Assembly: GCA_014649575.1 (NCBI GenBank) | Contig: BMTH01000007.1 | Span: 248,001-312,000, forward strand | Direction of reading: 5' to 3' | DNA: 64,000 bases | Source: Streptomyces griseoincarnatus | GTDB taxonomy: Bacteria; Actinomycetota; Actinomycetes; Streptomycetales; Streptomycetaceae | Part shown: one piece after another, positions 34,702-43,113 of the stretch | How positions within the stretch are numbered: position 1 is the first letter of the stretch | Layout of the letters: each line of letters begins with the position of its first letter | The notes under the pieces: generated by a model | The model's input: only the letters and a program-made list of their open reading frames with translations | Told to the model about the DNA's origin: nothing | Database searches by the model: none | Translations under genes and position numbers: made by a program

Positions 34702-34736
34702 GACAGCCCCGCACCGTAGGACGGTGCGGGGCTGTC
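34702..34736 (-). terminator. Terminator after the lytic transglycosylase gene
   Basis: GACAGCCCCGCACCGT and ACGGTGCGGGGCTGTC form a perfect 16-bp stem with a three-base loop, 45 bases beyond the minus-strand stop at 34781. Confidence 0.75.
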
Positions 34737-34780
34737 GCGGAGTCGAGCGCGCCGCGGGGCGGCGGGGCGGTCCTGAGGAC

Positions 34781-35479
34781 CTAGTACCAGTGGTTGGCCT
34801 GCCAGAACTCCCAGGCACCGCACGGGCTGCCGTAGCGGCTGTCCATGTAGTTGAGGCCCCACTTGATCTGGGTGGCCGGATTGGTCTGCCAGTCGGCGCC
34901 GGCGGAGGCCATCTTGGAGCCCGGCAGGGCCTGCACGAGGCCGTAGGCGCCGGAGGAGGGGTTCTGGGCCTGGTAGTTCCAGCTGGACTCGTGGTCCACG
35001 ATGTTGCTGAAGCACTGGAACTGGTCGGCGGGCACCATCTGGCGGGCCATGGCCTGGACGTCGGCGACCGAGTAGGAGGCCTGGGCGGCGAAGGAGGACG
35101 CGTCACGCACGGCGGAGCGGCTGGCGGCCTTCTCGGCCTCCTCGCGCTCCTTGGCCTCCTGTGCGGCCTTCTCCGCTTCCTTCTTCTTCGCGATCGCGGT
35201 CTCGGCGGCGGCCTTGCGGGCTGCCTCCTCCGCGTCCTTCTTGGCGGTCGCGTCGGCGGCGATGGCCATCGTCTGGGCCTGCTGCGTCAGCGACGCGGTC
35301 TGCACCTGCGCCTGCTGCCCTGCGGGGATGTCCGCGAGCAGCGTGGTGCCGGCTGCCGTCGCTTCGGCGTCGTTGTTCTGCGCTGCGGTGCTGCCTGTGG
35401 CAACGCCGACGACGCTTCCGACAGCGGTGACCGCCGTGGCCGAGGCCACTGCGAATCCCCGGACCGAGATCCGGCTCAC
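34781..35479 (-). CDS. Secreted lytic transglycosylase (SLT domain)
   Basis: The 232-residue protein has a signal peptide (VSRISVRGFAVASATAVTAV, cleavage near ATGSTAAQ), a Lys/Glu/Ala-rich coiled coil (about 85-130) and a C-terminal lysozyme-like SLT domain: catalytic Glu in NIVDHESSWNYQAQNPSSGA, then YGLVQALPGSKM, TQIKWGLNYMDSRYGSPCGA and a terminal WEFWQANHWY. It would cleave the glycan strand of peptidoglycan at the cell surface. GTG at 35479 with AAGGAAA upstream is preferred. A structured leader candidate lies upstream. Confidence 0.88.
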   Translation of the reverse strand: MSRISVRGFAVASATAVTAVGSVVGVATGSTAAQNNDAEATAAGTTLLADIPAGQQAQVQTASLTQQAQTMAIAADATAKKDAEEAARKAAAETAIAKKKEAEKAAQEAKEREEAEKAASRSAVRDASSFAAQASYSVADVQAMARQMVPADQFQCFSNIVDHESSWNYQAQNPSSGAYGLVQALPGSKMASAGADWQTNPATQIKWGLNYMDSRYGSPCGAWEFWQANHWY

Positions 35480-35624
35480 ACGGTTTCCTTCCAGCGTCGC
35501 CCGCTTCGGTGACCCTCGCGGACGCAATCGTGCCCCTGACACTGGCCTCCCCAACTACGGGTCACGGGAGGCACGGGCCCGGTGGGCAACTCCCTCGACG
35601 GGAGCGCCGCGTGGTGCTCGGGCG

Positions 35625-35701
35625 GCATACGACGACGCTATGGAGTTGAAACGGTGTTCCTGGTGGTTCTGCAACGCTGGGGTTGCAGCTGTGTCGTATG
35701 C
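35625..35701 (-). ncRNA. Structured 5' leader candidate upstream of the transglycosylase gene
   Basis: GCATACGAC (35625-35633) pairs perfectly with GTCGTATGC (35693-35701), enclosing a second hairpin CTGCAAC...GTTGCAG (35669-35688). The closing stem starts about 145 bases before the GTG of the transglycosylase gene, so the element would lie in its untranslated leader. Streptomycete cell-wall hydrolase genes often carry c-di-AMP (ydaO) riboswitches, but I do not see that consensus here, so the element is left unnamed. The remaining 35480-35898 shows no gene. Confidence 0.35.
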
Positions 35702-35898
35702 GGGGCCTGACAGGAGTGAGACTCTGCCGTAACCGGGCGGCGCAAGGCAATTCTCTGTTGCGTGTGAAAGCTCACATGCCGTTTGGCCCTGGTGATTATC
35801 GGAAAGCCACACACGCGCCGACGCCGCCCGGCTAGGCTCTACGCCTTTCCCGGACGGCGCCAACTCGCGCGTAACCGCCCCGCGTTGGGACGCGAGGG

Positions 35899-37224
35899 TC
35901 AGATGTGACCGTCTTCGAGCATTTCGGTCACAAGGGCCGCGATCTGGGACCTCTCGGACCGGTTCAGGGTCACGTGGGCGAACAGCGGATGCCCCTTCAG
36001 CTTCTCGACGACGGCGACCACACCGTCGTACCGGCCGACCCTCAGATTGTCCCGCTGTGCCACGTCATGCGTCAGGACGACCCGGGAATTGGCCCCGATC
36101 CGGGACAGAACGGTCAGCAGGACGTTCCGCTCCAGCGACTGGGCCTCGTCCACGATGACGAACGCGTCGTGGAGCGAGCGGCCCCGGATGTGGGTGAGCG
36201 GCAGGACCTCCAGCATGCCGCGCGCGGTGACCTCCTCGATGACCTCCCGGCTGGTGACCGCCGACAGCGTGTCGAACACGGCCTGGGCCCAGGGGCTCAT
36301 CTTCTCGGCCTCGGAACCGGGCAGATAGCCCAGCTCCTGCCCGCCCACCGCGTACAGCGGGCGGAAGACCATCACCTTCTGGTGCTGCCGCCGCTCCAGC
36401 ACGGCCTCCAGGCCCGCGCACAGCGCGAGCGCCGACTTGCCGGTGCCGGCCCGGCCGCCCATGGACACGATCCCGACGTCCGGGTCGAGCAGCAGGTCGA
36501 GGGCGATCCGCTGCTCGGCGCTGCGGCCCTTGATGCCGAACGCCTCCCGGTCGCCGCGCACCAGGCGGACGTTGCCCTCCGGGGTGACCCGGCCGAGCGC
36601 CTTGCCGCGCTCGGACTGGATGGTCAGGCCGGTGTGCACGGGCAGCTCGGCCGCCTCGGGCACGTACACATGGCCTTCCTCGAAGAGGATGTCCACCTGC
36701 TCGCCGGGCAGGGTCAGTTCGGACATTCCGGTCCAGCCGGAGGAGTCCGTGATGGCGAGCTCCGCGCGGTACTCCTCGGCGAGGAGTCCCACGGAGGACG
36801 CCTTGATCCTGAGCGGGAGGTCCTTGGAGACGACGGTGACGTCGAACCCCTCCGCCTGCAGGTTGCGGGCGACCGCGAGGATGCGGGAGTCGTTGTCCCC
36901 CAGGCGGTAGCCGCTGGGCAGCACGCTGGGGTCCGAGTGGTTGAGCTCGACCCTCAGGGTCCCGCCGAGCTCCCCGGTGGGGATGGGGGCGTCGAGACGG
37001 CCGTACCGCACCCGGTAGTCGTCCAGCAGGCGCAGGGCCTGGCGGGCGAAGTAGCCGAGCTCGGGGTGGTTCCGCTTGGCCTCCAGCTCCGTCACCACGA
37101 CGACGGGGAGCACGACCTCGTGCTCGTCGAAGCGGCTCGGGGCATGGGGGTCGGCCAGCAGGACGCTGGTGTCGAGAACGTAGGTGCGCCGGTCTGGCTT
37201 GTGGCGCTTTGCGCTGGTCACCAC
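35899..37224 (-). CDS. PIN-PhoH ATPase/ribonuclease (PhoH-like)
   Basis: The 441-residue protein fuses an N-terminal PIN domain (RTYVLDTSVLLADPHAPSRF, VVVVTELEAKRNHPELG, GDNDSRILAVA) with a PhoH-type ATPase (Walker A GRAGTGKSAL; Walker B FVIVDEAQSLERNVL; SRVVLTHDVAQRDN). Known: PIN-PhoH (PhoH2/YlaK) proteins are RNA-unwinding ribonucleases. GTG at 37224 (or the next codon, 37221) is chosen because the PIN domain begins about 15 residues later; the extension upstream is low-complexity and unconvincing. Confidence 0.88.
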   Translation of the reverse strand: MVTSAKRHKPDRRTYVLDTSVLLADPHAPSRFDEHEVVLPVVVVTELEAKRNHPELGYFARQALRLLDDYRVRYGRLDAPIPTGELGGTLRVELNHSDPSVLPSGYRLGDNDSRILAVARNLQAEGFDVTVVSKDLPLRIKASSVGLLAEEYRAELAITDSSGWTGMSELTLPGEQVDILFEEGHVYVPEAAELPVHTGLTIQSERGKALGRVTPEGNVRLVRGDREAFGIKGRSAEQRIALDLLLDPDVGIVSMGGRAGTGKSALALCAGLEAVLERRQHQKVMVFRPLYAVGGQELGYLPGSEAEKMSPWAQAVFDTLSAVTSREVIEEVTARGMLEVLPLTHIRGRSLHDAFVIVDEAQSLERNVLLTVLSRIGANSRVVLTHDVAQRDNLRVGRYDGVVAVVEKLKGHPLFAHVTLNRSERSQIAALVTEMLEDGHI

Positions 37225-37633
37225 GGAAGGACGAACCCCCTCGGATGAGGTCGGGGAGCGACGAGGCGGAGCTGGACCGGTCGACGGCCCTGATGCACGA
37301 CGGGCCGAGAACCGGCCCTCCGCCGCTTCTTCCGTGCCGTGACCGCACGGTCGGGCTGGTGCAAAGGGCCTCCCGGGCGGACGGCTCCCGTGCCGTCCGC
37401 TGAGATCCGACACCCGTGGTTCGGGCGTCGGCCTGACTGAGTTATGCCCTCGAACAAGCGCTGCCATGCCACGGCCCGCGACGGCGCGCGGGTGAACGGC
37501 GCGTGACCCCTGGTGACACACGGGGGGCGCCGGAGGAGCGGGGTGATGCGGGAGGTGCCCCGCGGTGACGCGATGACGCGGTGGAGCGGGGAGAGGAGGA
37601 GCGGGGGACGGGGCGTGGAGGCCGGGTGTGGGC
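37225..37633. other. Intergenic region between uppS-like and phoH-like genes
   Basis: Both flanking genes are on the minus strand. This 409-base stretch should hold the phoH promoter and the end of the upstream transcript. I see no convincing ORF, no perfect terminator stem and no repeat longer than a few bases. Confidence 0.4.
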
Positions 37634-38407
37634 TCAGCCGCCGAAGCGGCGGTGACGGGCCGCGTAGTCGCGCAGCGCGCGCAGGAAGTCCACCTTGCGG
37701 AAGGCCGGCCAGAAGACCTCGCAGAAGTAGTACTCCGAGTGGGCCGTCTGCCAGAGCATGAATCCGGACAGCCGCTGTTCGCCGCTCGTTCGGATGACGA
37801 GGTCCGGGTCGGGCTGCGCCTTGGTGTAGAGGTGACGTCCGATCATGTCGACGTCCACGGACTCGGCGAGCTCGTCCATCGGGAGGCCCTTGTCGTGGGC
37901 CTCGAGGAGCATGGAGCGCACGGCGTCGGCGATCTCCTGGCGCCCGCCGTACCCGATGGCGACGTTGACGACTATTCCGTCGACGTGCGCCGTGGCCGCT
38001 TCCGCTTCCTTCAGGACCGTCTGCATCCCGGAGGGCAGGAGGTCGAGGGTGCCCACGTGGTGGACCCGCCAGCGCCCGTCGGCGGCGAGGGTGCGCACCA
38101 CGTCCTCGATGATGCCGAGGAGCGGGACCAGCTCCTCCTTGGGCCGGTCGAAGTTGTCCGTCGACAGCAGCCACAGGGTGACCACCTCGACGTCCGTCTC
38201 GGAGCACCAGCCGAGGAACTCCTCAATCTTCTCGGCGCCGGCCCGGTGGCCGTGCATCGTGCTGGAACCCGCGGCCTTCGCCCAGCGGCGGTTGCCGTCC
38301 ATGATGACGCCGATGTGCTTCGGCACCTGAGCGGTGTCCAGGTGGCCTTCCACCCGGCGCGCGTACAGCCTGACCAGCAGGCTCCGCAGCTTGTCGCGCA
38401 GGTTCAC
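37634..38407 (-). CDS. uppS: Isoprenyl transferase (cis-prenyltransferase)
   Basis: The 257-residue protein has the UPP-synthase motifs: HIGVIMDGNRRWAKA with the catalytic Asp, STMHGHRAGAEKIEEFLGW, VTLWLLSTDNFDRPKEEL, DLVIRTSGEQRLSGFMLWQ and HSEYYFCEVFWPAF. It elongates FPP with IPP in cis to make undecaprenyl or shorter cis-prenyl diphosphates for cell-wall carriers. Actinobacteria usually have two such genes, so whether this one makes undecaprenyl or a short cis-prenyl product is uncertain. GTG at 38407 begins VNLRDKLRSLLVRL. Confidence 0.85.
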   Translation of the reverse strand: MNLRDKLRSLLVRLYARRVEGHLDTAQVPKHIGVIMDGNRRWAKAAGSSTMHGHRAGAEKIEEFLGWCSETDVEVVTLWLLSTDNFDRPKEELVPLLGIIEDVVRTLAADGRWRVHHVGTLDLLPSGMQTVLKEAEAATAHVDGIVVNVAIGYGGRQEIADAVRSMLLEAHDKGLPMDELAESVDVDMIGRHLYTKAQPDPDLVIRTSGEQRLSGFMLWQTAHSEYYFCEVFWPAFRKVDFLRALRDYAARHRRFGG

Positions 38408-38710
38408 GTGATCGTCAGCCCCTCCGTGCGGATCGGACAGGCGCGGCACCCCGCCGCGTCGCGCGGCAAGCGGCCCGGTCTCGGCCGCGGGCGGCCCCTG
38501 CCCGTATGGCGGTCCCCAGAGGCGAAGCGTACCCCCGCCGGGGCGGGGGTCCCCAACGTCCAGGCTGACGCGCTTTTGTCAGCTGTGCTGTGGCGGCACG
38601 CCGTTTGTGCGGTCACAGCAGCACGCCGATCCCGGAGGTCGTGAGCATGACGAACGGCGTGGCACGGAGGGATCGGCCGCTGGGCCGGGGGGGGAACCGG
38701 GCTGGGCGGC

Positions 38711-38752
38711 TGGCGGCTGGCGGCTGGCGGCTGGCGGCTGGCGGCTGGCGGC
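38711..38752. repeat. 7-bp tandem repeat array (6 units)
   Basis: Six perfect head-to-tail copies of tggcggc lie upstream of the uppS-like gene and directly before the 25-bp array. The period is not a multiple of three and the area lacks a supported gene. Confidence 0.85.
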
Positions 38753-38755
38753 TGG

Positions 38756-38924
38756 GCAGCGTCCGGCGGAGGGCGGCGGGGCAGCGTCCGCCGGAGGGCG
38801 GCGGGGCAGCGTCCGCCGGAGGGCGGCGGGGCAGCGTCCGCCGGAGGGCGGCGGGGCAGCGTCCGCCGGAGGGCGGCGGGGCAGCGTCCGCCGGAGGGCG
38901 GCGGGGCAGCGTCCGCCGGAGGGC
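38756..38924. repeat. 25-bp minisatellite array (6 full + 1 partial unit)
   Basis: Units of 25 bp beginning gcagcgtccgccggaggg start at 38756, 38781, 38806, 38831, 38856 and 38881, with a 19-base partial unit at 38906. The first unit differs by one base (ggcgga instead of gccgga); the others are identical. Such a young, homogeneous array suggests recent expansion and strain-to-strain copy variation. Confidence 0.92.
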
Positions 38925-38938
38925 CGGAAAGCGGGCAT

Positions 38939-39000
38939 GAAAAAACGGGCCGGTCCGTGGGGGGGAGACGGACCGGCCCGAGGGGGGGTTTCCACCATAA
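38939..39000 (-). ncRNA. C-tract terminator / possible small RNA
   Basis: On the minus strand a perfect 13-bp stem (38968-38980 with 38946-38958) encloses a nine-base loop with seven consecutive C and is followed by TTTTTT: a strong intrinsic terminator. Another run of seven C lies just upstream of the stem (38982-38988). The nearest upstream gene on this strand ends at 39490, 500 bases away. Two C-tracts, one in a terminator loop, resemble the actinobacterial 6C small RNA; only one tract is clearly in a hairpin loop, so that identification is tentative. Confidence 0.4.
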
Positions 39001-39030
39001 CCCTTCGTAAGTGATGCTGCGTGCATCGGC

Positions 39031-39489
39031 GCGACACAACTACTCTCCGAAACCGTCCGACGACGCCCGGAAGCCCTCGGAGAGGCCGATTCAGGGGGTC
39101 TTTGTGGCCGGAACCCGGCGAAATCGCGCGAAAAAAGAGCGCTGAGGGGACTCTGTGCACGGTGTGACACCAACCCTGCACCTTTCCGGCCACTCTTCCG
39201 GCCGTCCCCCCGACGGGTGACCCCGACGAAGGCCGCGGCTTGACCCGGAGGCGGGACGCAGCGATGGGAAGGAGAGGCGGCCGGGAGGAGAAGGGGCAAG
39301 GAGGAGAGGGGGCGGTGCGAGCCCGGGAGCGCGGCCACCGCGCAGCCCCCTCCACTGCGCGGTGACCCTTCCGCGCAGCTTTGCTCGCGCGAATCAATTG
39401 GTCCGAACCTAAGCGATGCGTCGCCACGGAGACCAGCCCTCACCCATAACGATGCGGACACTACGCGCGTGGACCGCGGGCGCTCCTCC
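39031..39489. other. Intergenic region, no gene seen
   Basis: This stretch between the C-tract terminator and the methyltransferase gene shows no supported ORF. If the C-tract element is an independent small RNA, its minus-strand promoter would lie within about the first 100 bases (39000-39120). An A6 run is seen at 39130. Confidence 0.35.
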
Positions 39490-40284
39490 CTACCTGCGGG
39501 CTTCGACGAGGTGCCGTGAGCTGTGGGCGACGAAGGGCCCCTCGCCCTCGATCCGCTCGTGCAGCTCCCGCAGTCGCGGCCGGTAGGCCTCGACCGTGAA
39601 GCCGGGGACCAACCAGACCACCTTGCGCAGGAAGTGCACGACCGCGGCGATGTCGTGGAACTCCATGCGCAGCCGCTCGGCCCGCAGGTCCACGACCTCA
39701 AGACCGGCCGCCTCGGCGTCCCGCCGCTCCCGTTCCGGGTCGCGCGCGGTGCGGCTGTCCTCCGGCAGCGGGCCGAGGAAGTACTCGACGAGTTCGAAGG
39801 CGCTGGCGGGCCCGACGTGCTGGGCCAGGTAGGTGCCGCCGGGCCGGAGCACACGGGCGGTCTCGCGCCAGTGCGGCCGGACGGGGTGCCGGCTGGTGAC
39901 GAGGGAGAAGGACGCGTCGGCGAAGGGCAGCGGCGCTTCCTCGGCTGCCGCGACGACGGTGGCGCCGTACGGCCGGAGCGTGTGCGCCGCCTTGCGGACG
40001 TTGGGCGGCCAGCCCTCGGTGGCGGCGACCAGCGGGGGCTGCCGTGACGCCCGGCCGAGGGAGAACGCGAGGACCTCTCCCCCGCCGGTCTGGACGTCGA
40101 GGACGGGCCCGTCGACCGAGCCCAGCCTGCGGGCGACGGTGGTGGCGTACCCCCAGGACGGCCGGGCCTCGGTGGCGCGCCCCTCGAACCAGGAGAAGTC
40201 CCACCCCTCGGTGGGCACGGAGGCGCCTTCGGCGAAGAGCTCGTCGAACGTACGGGCCGGGGGGCGGGGTCGAGGCTGGCTCAT
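39490..40284 (-). CDS. Class I SAM-dependent methyltransferase
   Basis: The 264-residue protein has a Rossmann-type SAM site (DGPVLDVQTGGGEVLAFS, motif I; VAATEGWPPNVRKAAHTL, motif II region; APLPFADASFSLVTSRHP, motif IV) and LRPGGTYLAQHVGP. The N-terminus (FDELFAEGASVPTEGWDFSW) is conserved in actinobacterial homologues with unknown substrate. The ATG at 40284 is the first start. The substrate cannot be assigned; RNA and small molecules are both possible. Confidence 0.75.
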   Translation of the reverse strand: MSQPRPRPPARTFDELFAEGASVPTEGWDFSWFEGRATEARPSWGYATTVARRLGSVDGPVLDVQTGGGEVLAFSLGRASRQPPLVAATEGWPPNVRKAAHTLRPYGATVVAAAEEAPLPFADASFSLVTSRHPVRPHWRETARVLRPGGTYLAQHVGPASAFELVEYFLGPLPEDSRTARDPERERRDAEAAGLEVVDLRAERLRMEFHDIAAVVHFLRKVVWLVPGFTVEAYRPRLRELHERIEGEGPFVAHSSRHLVEARR

Positions 40285-40350
40285 GCGGCGAGGATGCCCG
40301 AGGGCGGGGCGGCTCGTCGCGTGCTTTTCCCCGGCCCTCGGCGGGACGGA

Positions 40351-41229
40351 CTACGCGAGGAGCGGCCGCACGTCCTCCGCGGCGAAGCGGACGAAGCCTT
40401 CCGGGTCGGGTTCGTCGCCGGTGGGCTGGAGGACGACCGTGTCGGCGCCCGCCTCGGCCAGCCGCCGTACGGCGTCTGCGACGGCGCGGGCGTCCCCGGC
40501 GACCCCGAGGCCTGCGTCCGCGGCGTGCCCCTCGGCGACCAGCTCGGCCTCCAGCCGCTCGCGCGCCCCGTCGCCGGTCGCGGTCAGCAGATAGACGACG
40601 ACCCGGTGGCCGTCCGGGTCACGCCCGGCCGCGACGCGGCCCTCCCGGATCAGCCCGCACGCCTGCCGGACGCCGTCGGCGGAGGTGTCGGCGGTGAGGA
40701 TGGTGCCGTCGGCGGCCTCCCCGGTGAGCCGTACGGTGCGGGGGCCCATACCGCCGGCGAGGACGTCGACGGGGCCGGGCGGAGGCCAGTCGAGCGTGAC
40801 GTCGTCGAGGGCGACGTAGCGGCCCTTGGTCGTGACCGTCTCGCCGGCCAGCAGCGCGCGCAGGGCGCGGAGATGCTCGCGGAGCAGGGTGAGGGGCGAC
40901 TCGACGCGCACGCCGACCTGCCCCATCCAGTCCTGCACGCCGTGCCCGACGCCGAGGATCGGGCGGTCGGGGAACATCCGGTGCAGGGAGGCGGCCTCCA
41001 TGGCGGTCACGGCGACGTTCCGCAGGGGGACGGGCAGCAGTCCGATGCCGACGCGCAGGCGCTCGCTCCACGCGAGGGCGGCGGCGCCGGTGGAGATACC
41101 GCCCTCCCGGAAGCAGTCCTCCCACAGCCACAACTCGTCGAGCCCGGCCGCGTCGGCGGCACGCACGACGGAACGCAGCCGCTCGGGGGCGAGCTGGGGG
41201 CGGAACACAGCGCCGAGTGTCGTCGTCAT
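40351..41229 (-). CDS. LLM-class F420-dependent-type oxidoreductase
   Basis: The 292-residue protein has the luciferase-like TIM barrel: MTTTLGAVFRPQLAPERLRS, ADAAGLDELWLWEDCFREGG, LRVGIGLLPVPLRNVAVTAM, LGVGHGVQDWMGQVGVRVES. Known: actinobacterial members of this type usually use coenzyme F420. ATG at 41229 begins the conserved barrel; the longer upstream frame is not supported. It is transcribed in the same direction as the methyltransferase with 66 bases between; they may be co-transcribed. Confidence 0.8.
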   Translation of the reverse strand: MTTTLGAVFRPQLAPERLRSVVRAADAAGLDELWLWEDCFREGGISTGAAALAWSERLRVGIGLLPVPLRNVAVTAMEAASLHRMFPDRPILGVGHGVQDWMGQVGVRVESPLTLLREHLRALRALLAGETVTTKGRYVALDDVTLDWPPPGPVDVLAGGMGPRTVRLTGEAADGTILTADTSADGVRQACGLIREGRVAAGRDPDGHRVVVYLLTATGDGARERLEAELVAEGHAADAGLGVAGDARAVADAVRRLAEAGADTVVLQPTGDEPDPEGFVRFAAEDVRPLLA

Positions 41230-41302
41230 GCGGGTGTACCTACCCACGGGGGCCCGCCCCGGAAAACCTCGGCCGGGGCGGGCGGGGGCGGTGTGCGTCC
41301 GG

Positions 41303-42334
41303 TCAGCGGTTGACGGACTGGATCTCCTGGACGACGACGTCCTGGGTCGCTCCGAACTCACCGTCGGGCAGGTCGCCGCCCGCGCCATCGGAGCCGTTCC
41401 AGTGGACCTCCCAGGTGACGGTCGCCTGCAGCGGGAAGGTGCCGTCGCCCGAGGAGCGGAGGTACTTCACCCCGCACGGGGGCGTCCGGTTCGCCTTGCC
41501 CTTGGCGTAGGGCTCGCCGATCCGGCCGTTGTCGATCTCGCAGAGACCGGAGGCGGGGTACGTCTCGGCGTCCGGGGTGCCGGGCTCGATCTTCAGCGCG
41601 ACCGGCTCCGCCGTGGCCGTCGCGTAGATGCCGATCTCCGGCACCGACGCGGTGACCGACACCGGCTGGAACTCGGCGCCGTCCAGCCACGACCAGGTCG
41701 GGAGGTTCACCTTGGTCGCCTGCGCGGGGGCGAGGGTCACCTCGGTGCCGGGGACGCGGATCTCGGAGTAGGCGAGTTCGGCCAGGATCTCCGGCGTGAC
41801 GGCGTTCTCGACGTCCGCGGGCGGCGGGTCGCCCTGGTCCACCCAGAAGTAGTCCCTCTTGCAGGAGTCCCAGCCCGGCGGGAAGCTCTTGTCGACGTAC
41901 GAGCCCCACCAGTAGCCCTTGCCGGACTTGTGCTTGTTGAAGTCCTTCTTCGGGTCGTCCGGGTCCGTGTACTTCTTCCGCTGCTCGTTGTCCCACTCGT
42001 GCCCGGTCGACCCGGCCTCCCAGATCGGCTCCAGGTACGCCTGCAGCTCCTCCGGGGAGTACTTGGGCGCGTACCAGCAGGGCGGAGGCGACCACGAGGT
42101 GCTCGACGTGAGCGCGCCGACCTTGCCGCCCTTGCCGTTCTTGGAGTGGTCGAAACGGACGCCTCCGGCGGAGACGGAGAGGGTGCCGTCGTCGCTGAGG
42201 TTGGCGTTCTCGTCGGTGGTGTCACGAGTACCGTCGTCACCCCGCCCGCCGGCAAAGGCGGGAGGGGCTAGCAGGGCAACACTGGCGACTGTGACGAGAG
42301 TCGCGACCTGTACATACCTTCCTATGGCTGGCAC
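41303..42334 (-). CDS. Secreted protein of unknown function
   Basis: The 343-residue protein starts with VPAIGRYVQVATLVTVASVA followed by LLAPPAFAGG, a signal peptide with an AFA-type cleavage site. The mature part is acidic, rich in Trp, Tyr and Pro (SPPPCWYAPKYSPEELQAYL, KGYWWGSYVDKSFPPGWDS), with four or more cysteines that may form disulfides, and an immunoglobulin-like C-terminal beta segment. The GTG at 42334 has GGGGAG upstream and overlaps the end of the upstream lipoprotein gene by 13 bases, so the two are coupled. Similar Streptomyces proteins occur beside Tad loci; I do not know its function. Confidence 0.6.
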   Translation of the reverse strand: MPAIGRYVQVATLVTVASVALLAPPAFAGGRGDDGTRDTTDENANLSDDGTLSVSAGGVRFDHSKNGKGGKVGALTSSTSWSPPPCWYAPKYSPEELQAYLEPIWEAGSTGHEWDNEQRKKYTDPDDPKKDFNKHKSGKGYWWGSYVDKSFPPGWDSCKRDYFWVDQGDPPPADVENAVTPEILAELAYSEIRVPGTEVTLAPAQATKVNLPTWSWLDGAEFQPVSVTASVPEIGIYATATAEPVALKIEPGTPDAETYPASGLCEIDNGRIGEPYAKGKANRTPPCGVKYLRSSGDGTFPLQATVTWEVHWNGSDGAGGDLPDGEFGATQDVVVQEIQSVNR

Positions 42335-42987
42335 GTCTTGCTCCCCCGGTCCGACGCGATGTCTGTGGTCTGCCAAACGCCATCGGCGTTCTTGGCGAGC
42401 TTGGTGTGGTAGAGCACGTAACTGTCCGCCGTGGTGGGCGTGTTATCGACCTTGCCGGTCTTCCTGTTCTTGAGGAACGACTTGCTTTCGTCCGAGCAGT
42501 AGGTGACGTATGCCGCGTTGGCACCGGACAACTTCACCTCGTAGTCGAAGTACCGGGTCTCTCCGACCCACGTGTGGTTCTTCTTGAGGTACCCGTTCAC
42601 GAAGGTGATGGAGGCGCTCAACGCCCGTTCGGCGTTGTAGAAACCGAGAGCCTCGGTGTCCGTGCTGCCCTTGAAGATCGCGTCGTCGACGGAGTTGATG
42701 CTCAGCGTGCTGTCGAGAAGCGCGGCGTCCTTGGCCGCGTCGCCGGTCTTCTCGTACTCGAAGACATTCTTGGCGTCCGCCGGGAACGTGATCTTCGGAC
42801 GCCCGCCCGACGCGGGATCGGACTCACTCGGGGTCGGCGAGGGCGACTTCTTGTCACCCGTGTCCGCTCCCGCGATCGTGTCCTTGTCCTTCGCGGGAGA
42901 GTCGTCGTCACTTCCGCACGCGGACAGCGTCAACGCCGCGGTGGCGGTCAGCGCAAGCGCTGCGAGCAGGGTGGGACGGCGGTTCAC
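42322..42987 (-). CDS. Lipoprotein, paralogue 1
   Basis: The 221-residue protein has a lipoprotein signal (LLAALALTATAALTLSACGS) with lipobox LSAC, a Ser/Pro/Asp linker and a domain with FEYEKTGDAAKDAALLDSTL, TDTEALGFYNAERALSA, VTYCSDESKSFLKNRKTGKV and DSYVLYHTKLAKNADGVWQT. Three neighbours on the same strand share this pattern, two intact and one broken, so this is a tandem family. Two cysteines in the mature domain (YCSDES and KTCQP) are conserved and probably disulfide-bonded. GTG at 42987. Function unknown. The next gene starts within its 3' end. Confidence 0.72.
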   Translation of the reverse strand: MNRRPTLLAALALTATAALTLSACGSDDDSPAKDKDTIAGADTGDKKSPSPTPSESDPASGGRPKITFPADAKNVFEYEKTGDAAKDAALLDSTLSINSVDDAIFKGSTDTEALGFYNAERALSASITFVNGYLKKNHTWVGETRYFDYEVKLSGANAAYVTYCSDESKSFLKNRKTGKVDNTPTTADSYVLYHTKLAKNADGVWQTTDIASDRGSKTCQP

Positions 42988-42992
42988 AGTCG

Positions 42993-43014
42993 GCTCCCGG
43001 TGGGGCGAGGCGTC
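42993..43014. repeat. Conserved 22-bp upstream block of the lipoprotein array
   Basis: The segment ctcccggtggggcgaggcgt with one flanking base on each side is identical at 42993-43014, 43763-43784 and 45137-45158, in each case just upstream of a lipoprotein paralogue (read on the minus strand it carries the Shine-Dalgarno GGGAG). It marks the duplicated units and may carry shared translational control. The 43806-44447 paralogue has lost it. Confidence 0.75.
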
Positions 43015-43113
43015 ACATCAGCACGCCAACGCTATCCAGCCGTCGCAGTGCGACACCAGAGAGGTTGGGTCAACTGCAACACAGCTAGTACCGAATTGGG
43101 ACGCGAACGCCCG

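Noticed and set aside
35480..35898. c-di-AMP (ydaO) riboswitch upstream of the secreted lytic transglycosylase
   Set aside because: Genus context made it plausible, but the conserved GGG-GAA-CC and CCGAATCC-type blocks were not seen on the minus strand, so only an unnamed structured element is reported.
38613..39014. Coding sequence across the 25-bp repeat array
   Set aside because: Frames are open on both strands only because the GC-rich repeats lack stops; the 25-bp period shifts frame each unit, and no start with a ribosome site or any domain is visible.
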